Assembly: GCF_020091585.1 (NCBI RefSeq) | Contig: NZ_CP083582.1 | Span: 4,278,001 to 4,342,000 of the forward strand | From: Kovacikia minuta CCNUW1 | GTDB taxonomy: Bacteria; Cyanobacteriota; Cyanobacteriia; Leptolyngbyales; Leptolyngbyaceae | Reading direction: 5' to 3' | DNA length: 64,000 bases | Part shown: piece by piece, positions 53,853-62,095 of the stretch | How the letters are laid out: each line of letters begins with the position of its first letter | Numbering within the stretch: position 1 is the stretch's first letter | Made by a program: the position numbers and the translations under genes | Notes under the pieces: model-generated | Database searches by the model: none | Told to the model about the DNA's origin: nothing | The model's input: the letters and a program-made list of their open reading frames with translations, nothing else

Positions 53853-54939
53853 CGCCAATTCAAATCTGAAGTGCACCATCACCTGACTGACCCCAGAATA
53901 CCTCATGAGGAGTTCGATAACCTAACGATTGTCTCGGTCGATGATTAATCAATTCAACTACTTGATCGACTTCATCTTGCTTGACGATTCTAAAATTCGT
54001 TCCTTTTGGGAAAAACTGTCGAATCAATCCATTCGTATGCTCATTCAACCCACGTTCCCAAGAATGATATGGATTGGCAAAATAACATTGCACTCCCAAC
54101 CTCGCTGTTAGTTGCTCATGCTTGCTAAACTCCTTGCCATTATCAAACGTCATCGTCTTACGTCGCTCTTTTGGAATCGACTCAAACGCTGCAATACTGA
54201 CACGGTTCATCTCCCCTGCTGTTCGGTCTTTCATCACTCGTGCAACCAGAAACTTTGAGGCTTTGTCTACATGCGTCGCAATCGCTCCCAAATGATTACC
54301 CCCGACGATCGTATCGCCTTCCCAATGCCCAATTTCACTCTTTTGTTCTGCAATCACAGGTCTGTGTTCAATCCCAACTCGATTGGGAATCAATCCTCGT
54401 TTCTGTCGCTTGGCGCTCCGATGCTGCCGTCGGATGTGAGAGTGCCGTAAATAGCCACGATAGGCACCCATATCGGCATAGTTGTGATAAATCATCTGAT
54501 AGATGGTCTCATGGCTCACCCACTCCAGTCCTTTGAGCTTGAGTGAACCGGCAATCTGTTGCGGGCTATGGTACTGCCGAAGTTGCGCTTTCACCCTCGC
54601 CAAACAACCCTCAGAGATGCCCACAAACGGTTGCTTGGACTGCTGCCGACGAACGTGCTGCTGAGCTTGAGCCAAGTCCGGTAGATAGATCTGCTCTGAG
54701 CTTTGGTTGCGTTTGAGTTCACGAGAAATGGTGCTGTGGGAACGTCCCATTCGAATGGCAATTGCCCGCAGGGACAAATCACCCCTTTGTCTCAATCGAT
54801 AGAGTTCCAGGCGCTCATCTGCGCTAAGCTGCGTATAGCTCATTAGGGTTTCCTGTTGTTGTGATAAATGCCAGGTTACCCTTTTGAGTCCCTCTAGGGG
54901 AAGCTTCTAGAGGTGGTGCACTTCAGATTTGAATTGGCG
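53853..54939 (-). mobile_element. IS30-family element, 1087 bp
   Basis: Perfect 26-bp terminal inverted repeats beginning CGCCAATTCAAATCTGAA on the left (53853) and ending TTCAGATTTGAATTGGCG on the right (54939). They enclose one intact transposase gene. A short target duplication could not be assigned with confidence. Confidence 0.88.
53860..54843 (-). CDS. IS30-family transposase
   Basis: 327 residues, full length. N-terminal helix-turn-helix SLRAIAIRMGRSHSTISREL, then the DDE core: EIGHWEGDTIVGGNHLGA (Asp), MTFDNGKEFSKHEQL (Asp) and YHSWERGLNEHTNGLIRQFF (Glu), ending RPRQSLGYRTPHEVF. All catalytic residues are present, so the element may be mobile. Confidence 0.93.
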   Translation of the reverse strand: MSYTQLSADERLELYRLRQRGDLSLRAIAIRMGRSHSTISRELKRNQSSEQIYLPDLAQAQQHVRRQQSKQPFVGISEGCLARVKAQLRQYHSPQQIAGSLKLKGLEWVSHETIYQMIYHNYADMGAYRGYLRHSHIRRQHRSAKRQKRGLIPNRVGIEHRPVIAEQKSEIGHWEGDTIVGGNHLGAIATHVDKASKFLVARVMKDRTAGEMNRVSIAAFESIPKERRKTMTFDNGKEFSKHEQLTARLGVQCYFANPYHSWERGLNEHTNGLIRQFFPKGTNFRIVKQDEVDQVVELINHRPRQSLGYRTPHEVFWGQSGDGALQI

Positions 54940-54998
54940 CTCTCTTAATCTCTACCCTTTCCTCGGATTACCGAAAACCTGAGGAATCACAAAGGATT

Positions 54999-55436
54999 TT
55001 AGCGAGTAGATGTAGACGTTTGTCCTCCACTGGTAGTGCGGCAGCGCGCATAGTTGCAATAGCCAGAATTGGAGCTAGGAAAGTAGATTGGGCGCGATCG
55101 AGGATTAGAAACGCGATCGGGTGCTGAGTAGACGGTTGTTGTCACCCCCCCACGAACTGTTGTACTCACAGAACTTACACCCGTGTTGTAACCTGATGAT
55201 CTGGGCGTGTCACTCGATCGACTTCTTGCAGGTGAATTTGCTTTGCCAGAGCTAGTGCCGCACAGCTTCGTCAAGTTGACTAAGCTCCCTGACGCGGTTC
55301 TCATATAGCAAGTGTTGTCTGGTGCAATGGGTGAAGCAGAAGCCTGAAAGGACGAGAGTAACAATGAAGCGAGTATAGACGGTGCAATAGCCCAGCGGAA
55401 AGAATACATGATCGATGAAAAAAGGTGTTCTCTCAA
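54999..55436 (-). CDS. Secreted Ser/Thr-rich small protein
   Basis: 145 residues, or 136 if started at MYSFRWAIAPSILASLLLSS. A signal peptide ends near FQASA. The mature part has four Cys in two pairs (NTCYMRTASGSLVNLTKLCG; GYCNYARCRTTSG), probably disulfide bonded outside the cytoplasm, around a Ser/Thr/Arg-rich centre (SRSSDTPRSSGYNTG). The TCYM...L..LCG pattern occurs in many uncharacterised secreted cyanobacterial proteins. Confidence 0.6.
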   Translation of the reverse strand: MREHLFSSIMYSFRWAIAPSILASLLLSSFQASASPIAPDNTCYMRTASGSLVNLTKLCGTSSGKANSPARSRSSDTPRSSGYNTGVSSVSTTVRGGVTTTVYSAPDRVSNPRSRPIYFPSSNSGYCNYARCRTTSGGQTSTSTR

Positions 55437-55590
55437 GATTTACCCGGTCAATGGCAAATTCAGCAGCCAAACCGGATGTTCATTAAATCAAAATTTATTT
55501 ATGAAGGATAGATATCAGACGAATAGGCGGGACAAGATAACGGTTGAACCATGAAGGTGGTATTTTCGGATAATTCCATGTACAGCACTT

Positions 55591-56337
55591 ATGGCAAAAC
55601 AGCGTTCCCAACTCAAAATTCTCTTGCTACAAATTCGCGACGATCGAGTTACTTGCCTGGAAGAATTGGATGAATTCGTCCGTTTTAGCCGTTTGGGTAG
55701 AGAGCAGTTTGGAGTGCTAAATACCTTTGCAACCCCCGAATTTGAGCCGACCTGTATGGTGGGGTACGATGCCCTTTTCGTTGGGGGTTCCAGCGATGCG
55801 TCTGTGACCCAACCCGATAAATATCCGTTTGTGGAGGATGCGAAGCGGTTGCTGGTTTACTGTCTCAAAGAAGAAATCCCTGTATTTGCTTCCTGCTTTG
55901 GTTTTCAGGCAGCAGTAGAAGCGTTGGGTGGACGGGTGGTTGTGGACAAACCCAAGATGGAAATTGGAACGTTCCCCCTACAACTGACCGAAGCAGCGGA
56001 GCACGATATTCTGTTTCATGATGTGCCGGATGGATTTTGGGCTGTGTGCGGCCACAAGGAACGGGCGATTTCTTTGCCCCAGGACGCCATTCTGCTGGCA
56101 TCTTCGGAGCTTTGCCCTTACCATGCCTTCCGGATTGCCAACCAGCCATTCTACGGATTCCAGTTTCATCCAGAAGTCGATCCGGCGGATCTCGTCTCTC
56201 GCATTACCCGGTATCAGAGCCGTTACCTGGATAGTGCTGATACCCTGACAGAGCTTTTGAAAGACTTACAGGACACAACGATCGCCAATCAGCTAATTGG
56301 CAAATTCGTCGACCGCATTTTATTGGGTGGGGAGTAG
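55591..56337 (+). CDS. Class I glutamine amidotransferase-like protein
   Basis: 248 residues starting MAKQRSQLKILLLQIRDDRV. The GATase triad is visible: Cys in IPVFASCFGFQAAVEALGG, and His and Glu in FYGFQFHPEVDPADLV. It resembles stand-alone GATase-1 proteins rather than the GuaA or CarA subunit. It probably releases ammonia from glutamine or cleaves a gamma-glutamyl bond; the partner or substrate is unknown. The 3' end is followed at once by a G-rich heptamer array. Confidence 0.82.
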   Translation: MAKQRSQLKILLLQIRDDRVTCLEELDEFVRFSRLGREQFGVLNTFATPEFEPTCMVGYDALFVGGSSDASVTQPDKYPFVEDAKRLLVYCLKEEIPVFASCFGFQAAVEALGGRVVVDKPKMEIGTFPLQLTEAAEHDILFHDVPDGFWAVCGHKERAISLPQDAILLASSELCPYHAFRIANQPFYGFQFHPEVDPADLVSRITRYQSRYLDSADTLTELLKDLQDTTIANQLIGKFVDRILLGGE

Positions 56338-56508
56338 GAAGTGGGGAGATGGGGAAAGTGAGGGGGTGAGGGAGTGAGGAAGATGGGGAAGGTGGAAAGA
56401 CCAACCAATGACAAATTACAAATGACGGACTTCAAACCTTTATCCTTTATCCTTCATCCTTTATCCTTCATCCTTCATCCTTTCTCCAACACCTATCCCT
56501 CACGCCTG
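56326..56508 (+). repeat. Composite heptanucleotide array
   Basis: G-rich units (GGGGAGT, GGAAGTG, GGGGAGA) to about 56395, ATGAC/AAATTAC-type units, then TTTATCC and TTCATCC units to about 56487. The order G-rich, A-rich, C/T-rich repeats that of other arrays. It lies between two convergent genes. Confidence 0.85.
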
Positions 56509-57534
56509 ACTTAACTTGTTCTCAGCCACAATCTGTTCTTCAACGATGCGATCGCGTCCATTTGCTTTTGCCCGATAAAGCGCCTGATCTGCTGCGGCAA
56601 TGAGTGCTGCTGGGGAAACTCCCAATCGGGGAATAATCATCGCCACTCCCAGGCTGAGGGTGACATAGGGACTGATCTGGGAATCTTGATGAACGATTTG
56701 AAGCTGCTTTACCCCTGCCTGAATCTCCGCTGCAACCTGCATTGCACCCTCCAGAGCGGTATTGGGCAGGATGATGGCAAATTCTTCTCCGCCATAGCGG
56801 GCAACGACATCAGCAGGGCGGGTGGCAGCCGTTTGCAAAACGTGGGCAATGCTTCGCAGGCAATCATCCCCTGCCTGGTGCCCGTAGGTATCGTTGTAGG
56901 ACTTAAAGAAGTCTACATCGCAGAGAATCAAAGAGAGGGGGGATTGCTCGCGGTTGAGCCTGCGCCATTCTTGCTCCAGGTATTCGTCAAAGCGGCGGCG
57001 GTTGGCAACCTGAGTTAAACCGTCCAGGTTAGCGAGGCGTTGGAGTTCCTGGTTTGCTGCCTGAAGGGCTGCTTCGGCTGCCAGGCGATCGCGCACCTCC
57101 TGCTTTAGCAGTTCATTTTGCTCCTTGAGTTGCAGTTGCAGCCGCCGCAGGGTGAGATGAATGGTGACCCGTGCCATCACCTCTGGAATCCGGAAGGGCT
57201 TGGTGATATAGTCCACCGCCCCCACATCAAAGGCTCGCAATTTATCTAAAACCTCATCCAGGGCACTAATGAAAATTACCGGGATGTCTTTGGTTTGGGG
57301 ATTTGCTTTTAACGACAGACACACCTCGTAACCATCCATTCCGGGCATACAAACATCTAGCAGCACCAGATCTGGGGATGCCTGTTCGATCGTTGCCAGT
57401 GCCATTTCGCCACTATGAACCGCCCGCACCTCATAACCCCGGCGGTTTAACATCCTGGACAAAAGATGAAGATTGTCGGGGGTGTCATCCACAATTAGAA
57501 TGGTTCCCGGAGTATGCCCTGGTTGCACGCTCAT
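56500..57534 (-). CDS. Response regulator with GGDEF diguanylate cyclase (PleD-like)
   Basis: 344 residues. A receiver domain (about 10-130; phospho-Asp in LVLLDVCMPGMDGYEV; Lys in DYITKPFRIPE), a coiled-coil linker (about 135-175) and a GGDEF domain (about 175-330) with LANLDGLTQVANRRRFDEYL, LILCDVDFFKSYNDTYGHQA and the active-site loop RYGGEEFAIILP. RPAD, five residues before GGEEF, matches the RxxD inhibitory site. It should make cyclic di-GMP when phosphorylated. There is no cognate kinase gene beside it. Confidence 0.93.
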   Translation of the reverse strand: MSVQPGHTPGTILIVDDTPDNLHLLSRMLNRRGYEVRAVHSGEMALATIEQASPDLVLLDVCMPGMDGYEVCLSLKANPQTKDIPVIFISALDEVLDKLRAFDVGAVDYITKPFRIPEVMARVTIHLTLRRLQLQLKEQNELLKQEVRDRLAAEAALQAANQELQRLANLDGLTQVANRRRFDEYLEQEWRRLNREQSPLSLILCDVDFFKSYNDTYGHQAGDDCLRSIAHVLQTAATRPADVVARYGGEEFAIILPNTALEGAMQVAAEIQAGVKQLQIVHQDSQISPYVTLSLGVAMIIPRLGVSPAALIAAADQALYRAKANGRDRIVEEQIVAENKLSQA

Positions 57535-58019
57535 TTATCTGGCTTCCCTGCCGGATTGCTCCTGCTGTTTAATAAGTGTTCCGATAAATATTGCTACACC
57601 CAACATTTGACTTTTTACTTAAATGCTGGATTGTCGCACAAAGGATGCCTGAATTGAAGAAAATCATTTTCCGAGGAAAATGGTTTTTACTCTGCTTGCA
57701 GGGCTGATCAGAAATTCACTGCATACCTGGATGAACGATCAGCGGTGAGCCATCAGCTATCATTTTTTCGCTGGCTGCTGAAAGTACAGGGGATGCCTTG
57801 ATTCCTTTACAACTCTTAACAGTGTCGATTGCTGTCTAATTGGCTAACATAGCTTGAGTCTAGAATCTGGAGTTTAGACTATGACCTGAAAGCTTCAACT
57901 TAAGACCTGGCCAAAACTGGTGGTTGCCAGTTTGAACTCCTCTCAGTCCATTGTCTAAAGTCTTGAGTCGAAAGTCCAATCAATGGCAAAGTCAAAAGTG
58001 CCTGTTCGTGAGGTTGATC
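57535..58019. other. Region upstream of the ABC-2 transporter operon
   Basis: 485 bp between divergent genes. GAGTC-type short repeats occur near 57855-57975; GAGG at 58010 is the ribosome-binding site for the ABC ATPase. The open frame from 57951 upstream of it is judged non-coding. No other feature seen. Confidence 0.5.
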
Positions 58020-59014
58020 ATGATTGAAGTTGAGCATTTGGGTAAGGTTTACGGCTCAACCCCGGCGATCGAGGATGTCACGTTTGCGGTGGAACCGGGG
58101 GAAATTTTGGGGTTTTTGGGACCGAATGGAGCCGGAAAAACCACCACAATGCGAATTCTGGCAGGCTATTTGCCAGCCACCGTTGGTACGGCAAAGGTTG
58201 CCGGATATGAGGTGCATGAGAACTCGATGGCAGTTCGGCAACGAATTGGCTATTTACCGGAAACACCCCCACTTTACCCAGAAATGACAGTAGAAGGCTT
58301 TTTGCACTTTGTTGCCCGGATTAAGGGTGTCAGTGCGGGCGATCGGGGCAATCGAGTGGAATCCTCAATGGAACGCTGTAGCCTGCTGGATAAGCGGCGT
58401 GTCCTGATCCGCAAGTTGTCGAAGGGCTATCGTCAGCGGGTGGGCATTGCCCAGGCGATCGTTCACGATCCCCCTGCCATTATCCTGGATGAACCCACCG
58501 TTGGGCTTGACCCGCGCCAAATTATCGAAGTTCGGAATCTGATCAAAAACCTGGCAGGTAGCCATACGGTCATCCTCTCAACCCACATCCTGCCAGAAGT
58601 CAGCATGACCTGTAACCGGGTTGCGATCATCAATCGGGGGCGTGTCGTTGCCACTAACACTCCAGACAGCCTGACCAATCAGCTCACTGCTGGTTCTGGC
58701 TATGAACTAGAGGTGGAAGGTGAAGCAGAGGATATTGAAACCCGCTTAGTTACCTTTCTAAAAGGGTTGCCTCAGGTCAAACTGGTAGAACAGATGACGG
58801 CAGACTTACCAGAAAATCGCTTAAAGCTGCGTGTCGTCGCCGAGCAGGGAGCGAATTTGGTTGGACGAGATATTGCTGCAACCGTTGTGGGATCGGGCAT
58901 CGGATTGTACGAAATGCGTCGCACCCAGGCAAGTTTAGAAGAAGTATTCCTGCAACTGACCACTGAAGAAAAGCCCCCCGATGCTAGTTCGGAGGATGCC
59001 AGTTTAGAGGCAGA

Positions 59015-59230
<216 letters not shown>

Positions 59231-59264
59231 CAAAGACGCCCAGTTAACAGGAGAAACACCACCC

Positions 59265-60077
59265 ATGCGAATTATTCTGGCGAACATTGTGGCGATTTAC
59301 CGCAGAGAGCTACAGAGCTACTTTGCCTCACCGCTGGCATACGTGGTTGCCGGGATCTTCTGGGTGCTGGCGGGAATTTTCTTTGTCCAGATTTTGCTGG
59401 GACCCAATGGGGTGATCCAGGGGGCAGCGCTTGCTGATCTTCAAAGTCAACAGTTGGGCACTCCAGCACCGCCGATCGATGCGGCTGCGATCCTGCTGCG
59501 ATTCTTTTTGCAAGCTCTGGGGTTCATTGCTCTGTTTATCCTGCCCATTCTGTCAATGGGACTCTATGCCGAAGAACGTAAGCGGGGCACGCTGGAGCTG
59601 CTAGCTACCTCGCCAATTACGAACTGGGCAGTGGCATTGGGTAAGTTGCTGGCAGTTGTGACCTTCTTCGCCACAATGGTGCTGCCGTTGCTGGTTTATC
59701 AGGCGATCGCCCTGAGTGCGACCAATCCCCCTTTCAATCCGGTTGTCGTTCTGCTAGGCTACGGCGGACTCCTGTTGCTAGCCGCGTCTGTCCTGTCTCT
59801 GGGGATGTTTATCTCCTCTCTAACCAGCAGCACCATTCTGGCAGCCATCCTCACCTTTGCCCTGGTTTTGCTGTTGTGGATGGTTGATAGCCTCTCGAAG
59901 GGGGTGGGCGGGCCTGTGGGAGCTGTTCTAGGGCATCTCTCCCTACTCAAGCATTACGAAAATCTGACCCAGGGAATTCTGGACACCAGCAGCCTGGTTC
60001 TATTTGCCAGTTACATTATTTTGGGGTTGTTTTTAACTGCCCAGTCGATCGAGGCGTTTAAGTTTCAGAGGTCTTAG
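59265..60077 (+). CDS. ABC-2 permease (GldF-like)
   Basis: 270 residues, starting MRIILANIVAIYRRELQSYF. About six membrane spans are visible (PLAYVVAGIFWVLAGIFFVQ; FIALFILPILSMGLYAEERK; TFFATMVLPLLVYQAIALS; LLLLAASVLSLGMFISSLTS; AILTFALVLLLWMVDSL; LFASYIILGLFLTAQSIEAF). AEERKRGTLELLATSPI is the ABC-2 intracellular loop. It is encoded between the ATPase and a GldG-like protein, as in gliding-motility type or related exporters. Function in cyanobacteria unknown. Confidence 0.9.
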   Translation: MRIILANIVAIYRRELQSYFASPLAYVVAGIFWVLAGIFFVQILLGPNGVIQGAALADLQSQQLGTPAPPIDAAAILLRFFLQALGFIALFILPILSMGLYAEERKRGTLELLATSPITNWAVALGKLLAVVTFFATMVLPLLVYQAIALSATNPPFNPVVVLLGYGGLLLLAASVLSLGMFISSLTSSTILAAILTFALVLLLWMVDSLSKGVGGPVGAVLGHLSLLKHYENLTQGILDTSSLVLFASYIILGLFLTAQSIEAFKFQRS

Positions 60078-60180
60078 GTGGTAGATGGTAGGTGGTAGGG
60101 GTCAGAGGTCAGTTACAAATGACCAATGACCAATGACGTAACTCAAAACTTAAAACTCAAAACTTAAAACTCAAAACTCC
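60078..60180 (+). repeat. Heptamer array between permease and GldG-like genes
   Basis: GGTGGTA units, GAGGTCA units, ATGACCA units (about 60118-60138), then AAAACTC/AAAACTT units to 60178. The gap is almost entirely repeat, ending 4 bp before the next ATG. Confidence 0.9.
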
Positions 60181-60183
60181 CTC

Positions 60184-61878
60184 ATGAAGACTCTCAAAGT
60201 TAACTGGAAATACCTGAAATATCTCTTCTGGCTGGGTCCGATGCTGATTCTGGCAGGATTGACGGCTGGGGTGGTTGCGGGCACCTGGGGAGCAGTGCCG
60301 CTGGGGTTAATGATTGCCGGGATTGTGGTGATCGGGCTGTGGTTCTTGTTCCTCTCCAGGCTTGAAACGGGTTCGCTTCAGCCGGGATTTTGGGGCCGGC
60401 GATCGACCCAGGCAGGAACCAATGCTTTTGTGGCAACGCTGGCTGTACTCACGATTCTGGGGCTAATCAACTTTTTGGCGAGCCAATCTGTTGGGCGACT
60501 GGATCTGACGGAGAACCAGGTTTTTACGCTGGCTCCAGAAACACAGCAAATTGTCCGGGATCTGAAGCAGCCGGTGAAGGTATGGGTCTTTGATCCGCAG
60601 CAGAATAATCAGGATCGGGAGTTGCTTGAGGGCTATCAACGTCTAGATAAGCGATTCAGCTTTGAGTTTATCAATCCCAATGCTCAACCGACGCTGGCAC
60701 AGCAGTTTGGCGTCAAGAAAGTCGGGGATGTTTATGTTCAAATTCCAGCCAGCCAACGTCAGCAGTTTGTCCAGAATACCAACGACCAGGAGCGTCTGTC
60801 AGAAGCAAAGTTAACCAATGCGATCGCCCAGGTTACCAACACCGGACAGGCACACGTTTATTTCACTCAAGGGCATGGAGAACGCCCGACGGAAGCCAGC
60901 CAGGAATCCATTTCTTTAGCAGTTAAGGGGCTACAGGATCGGAATGATGTCGTCAAACCCTTAAATTTGGCGGAAACGTCAAAGTTTCCCACGGATGCCA
61001 GTGTAGTGGTGGTGGCAGGACCACAGAAATCTTTCCTGAAACCTGAAGTCGATGCCCTCAACACCTACCTTAACCGGGGTGGGCATGTTCTGTTGCTGCT
61101 CGACCCAACTTCAAATCCAGGCTTAGAGAGTTTGCTGTCTCCCTGGGGTATTACCCTGGATAAGCGAATCGTGATCGATGCTTCCAATCGCGTTGCAGGG
61201 CTAACGCCTGCGGATGTGACCGTGACCCAATATGGAGATCACCCGATTACCAAGGACTTTTACAACAAACTTTCCTACTTTACGGGAGCGCAGGCGGTCG
61301 ATGTCAAGAAGGTAGCTGGGGTGGAATCTACACCGCTATTGTTTACCAGCGATCGCACCTGGGCAGAAAGCGATATCAAACAGCAACCTTTAAAGTTTGA
61401 CCCCCAGAGCGATCGGCAAGGTCCGCTGGTCTTAGGATTCGCCCTCAGCCGTCCGATTGCCGAAAAGCCTGCTCCCACTCCCCAAACATCTCCCAACTCC
61501 AAGACTTCTCCCAGCCCCCAAGCCTCACCCAGTCCGACCCCATCCGCTTCAGCCAGCCCTTCACCCAGTCCTTCTCCCGGTGAAGCCAACAAAGAATCTG
61601 CCCAAAAACCAGAATCTCGCCTGGTTGTGATTGGTAATTCCAGTTTTGCTGCCGATGGTTACTTTAACCAGGTTGTAAATGGTGATGTATTCCTCAACTC
61701 CGTTCGCTGGTTAAGCCAGGAAGACAAACAAACCCTTTCCGTGCGCCCTAAGGAAACCAAGAATCGCCGGATCACCCTCTCCGGGCAACAAGCCAATCTA
61801 ATCGCCTGGACATCCCTAGTGATTCTGCCGTTGATCGGTTTTGGAACAGCCTTTGCCGTGTGGTGGAAGCGGAGGTAG
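60184..61878 (+). CDS. GldG-like ABC transporter auxiliary protein
   Basis: 564 residues. N-terminal membrane spans at about 17-60 and 78-97 (VATLAVLTILGLINFLASQS), then a large extracytoplasmic part with LDLTENQVFTLAPETQQIVR, the opening of the GldG/IFT52-like domain. AHVYFTQGHGERPTEASQES and GGHVLLLLDPTSNPGLESLL also fit. A Pro/Ser/Ala-rich low-complexity segment (about 427-470, SPSPTPSASASPSPSPSP) precedes the final beta segment, and a C-terminal span (LIAWTSLVILPLIGFGTAFA) ends in WWKRR. It probably works with the two upstream gene products as one complex. Substrate unknown. Confidence 0.88.
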   Translation: MKTLKVNWKYLKYLFWLGPMLILAGLTAGVVAGTWGAVPLGLMIAGIVVIGLWFLFLSRLETGSLQPGFWGRRSTQAGTNAFVATLAVLTILGLINFLASQSVGRLDLTENQVFTLAPETQQIVRDLKQPVKVWVFDPQQNNQDRELLEGYQRLDKRFSFEFINPNAQPTLAQQFGVKKVGDVYVQIPASQRQQFVQNTNDQERLSEAKLTNAIAQVTNTGQAHVYFTQGHGERPTEASQESISLAVKGLQDRNDVVKPLNLAETSKFPTDASVVVVAGPQKSFLKPEVDALNTYLNRGGHVLLLLDPTSNPGLESLLSPWGITLDKRIVIDASNRVAGLTPADVTVTQYGDHPITKDFYNKLSYFTGAQAVDVKKVAGVESTPLLFTSDRTWAESDIKQQPLKFDPQSDRQGPLVLGFALSRPIAEKPAPTPQTSPNSKTSPSPQASPSPTPSASASPSPSPSPGEANKESAQKPESRLVVIGNSSFAADGYFNQVVNGDVFLNSVRWLSQEDKQTLSVRPKETKNRRITLSGQQANLIAWTSLVILPLIGFGTAFAVWWKRR

Positions 61879-61879
61879 G

Positions 61880-62095
61880 GATTAGGGGTTAGGAGCTAGG
61901 AGTTAGCGGCTAGATAGGGGGTGGGAGACACGGGGATACGGACTTCGGCGTGAGCGCTCAGTCGAACGGGACGCGGAGAATTCAAAATTTAGAACTTAAA
62001 ACTCAAAACTCACCCCCCCCTCCATCCCTATGGTTACCACCCCACGCGATAGTTCCACCCCACACCCCACACCCCATACCCCACACCCCACACTC
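61880..62095 (+). repeat. Composite heptanucleotide array entering the tandem-ATPase gene
   Basis: TTAGGAG/CTAGGAG units, GACACGGGGATACGG, AAAATT/AAAACTC units (about 61980-62010), a C-run, then, inside the next gene, CACCCCA/CCCCATA units (about 62053-62093). The order matches the other arrays. Confidence 0.88.
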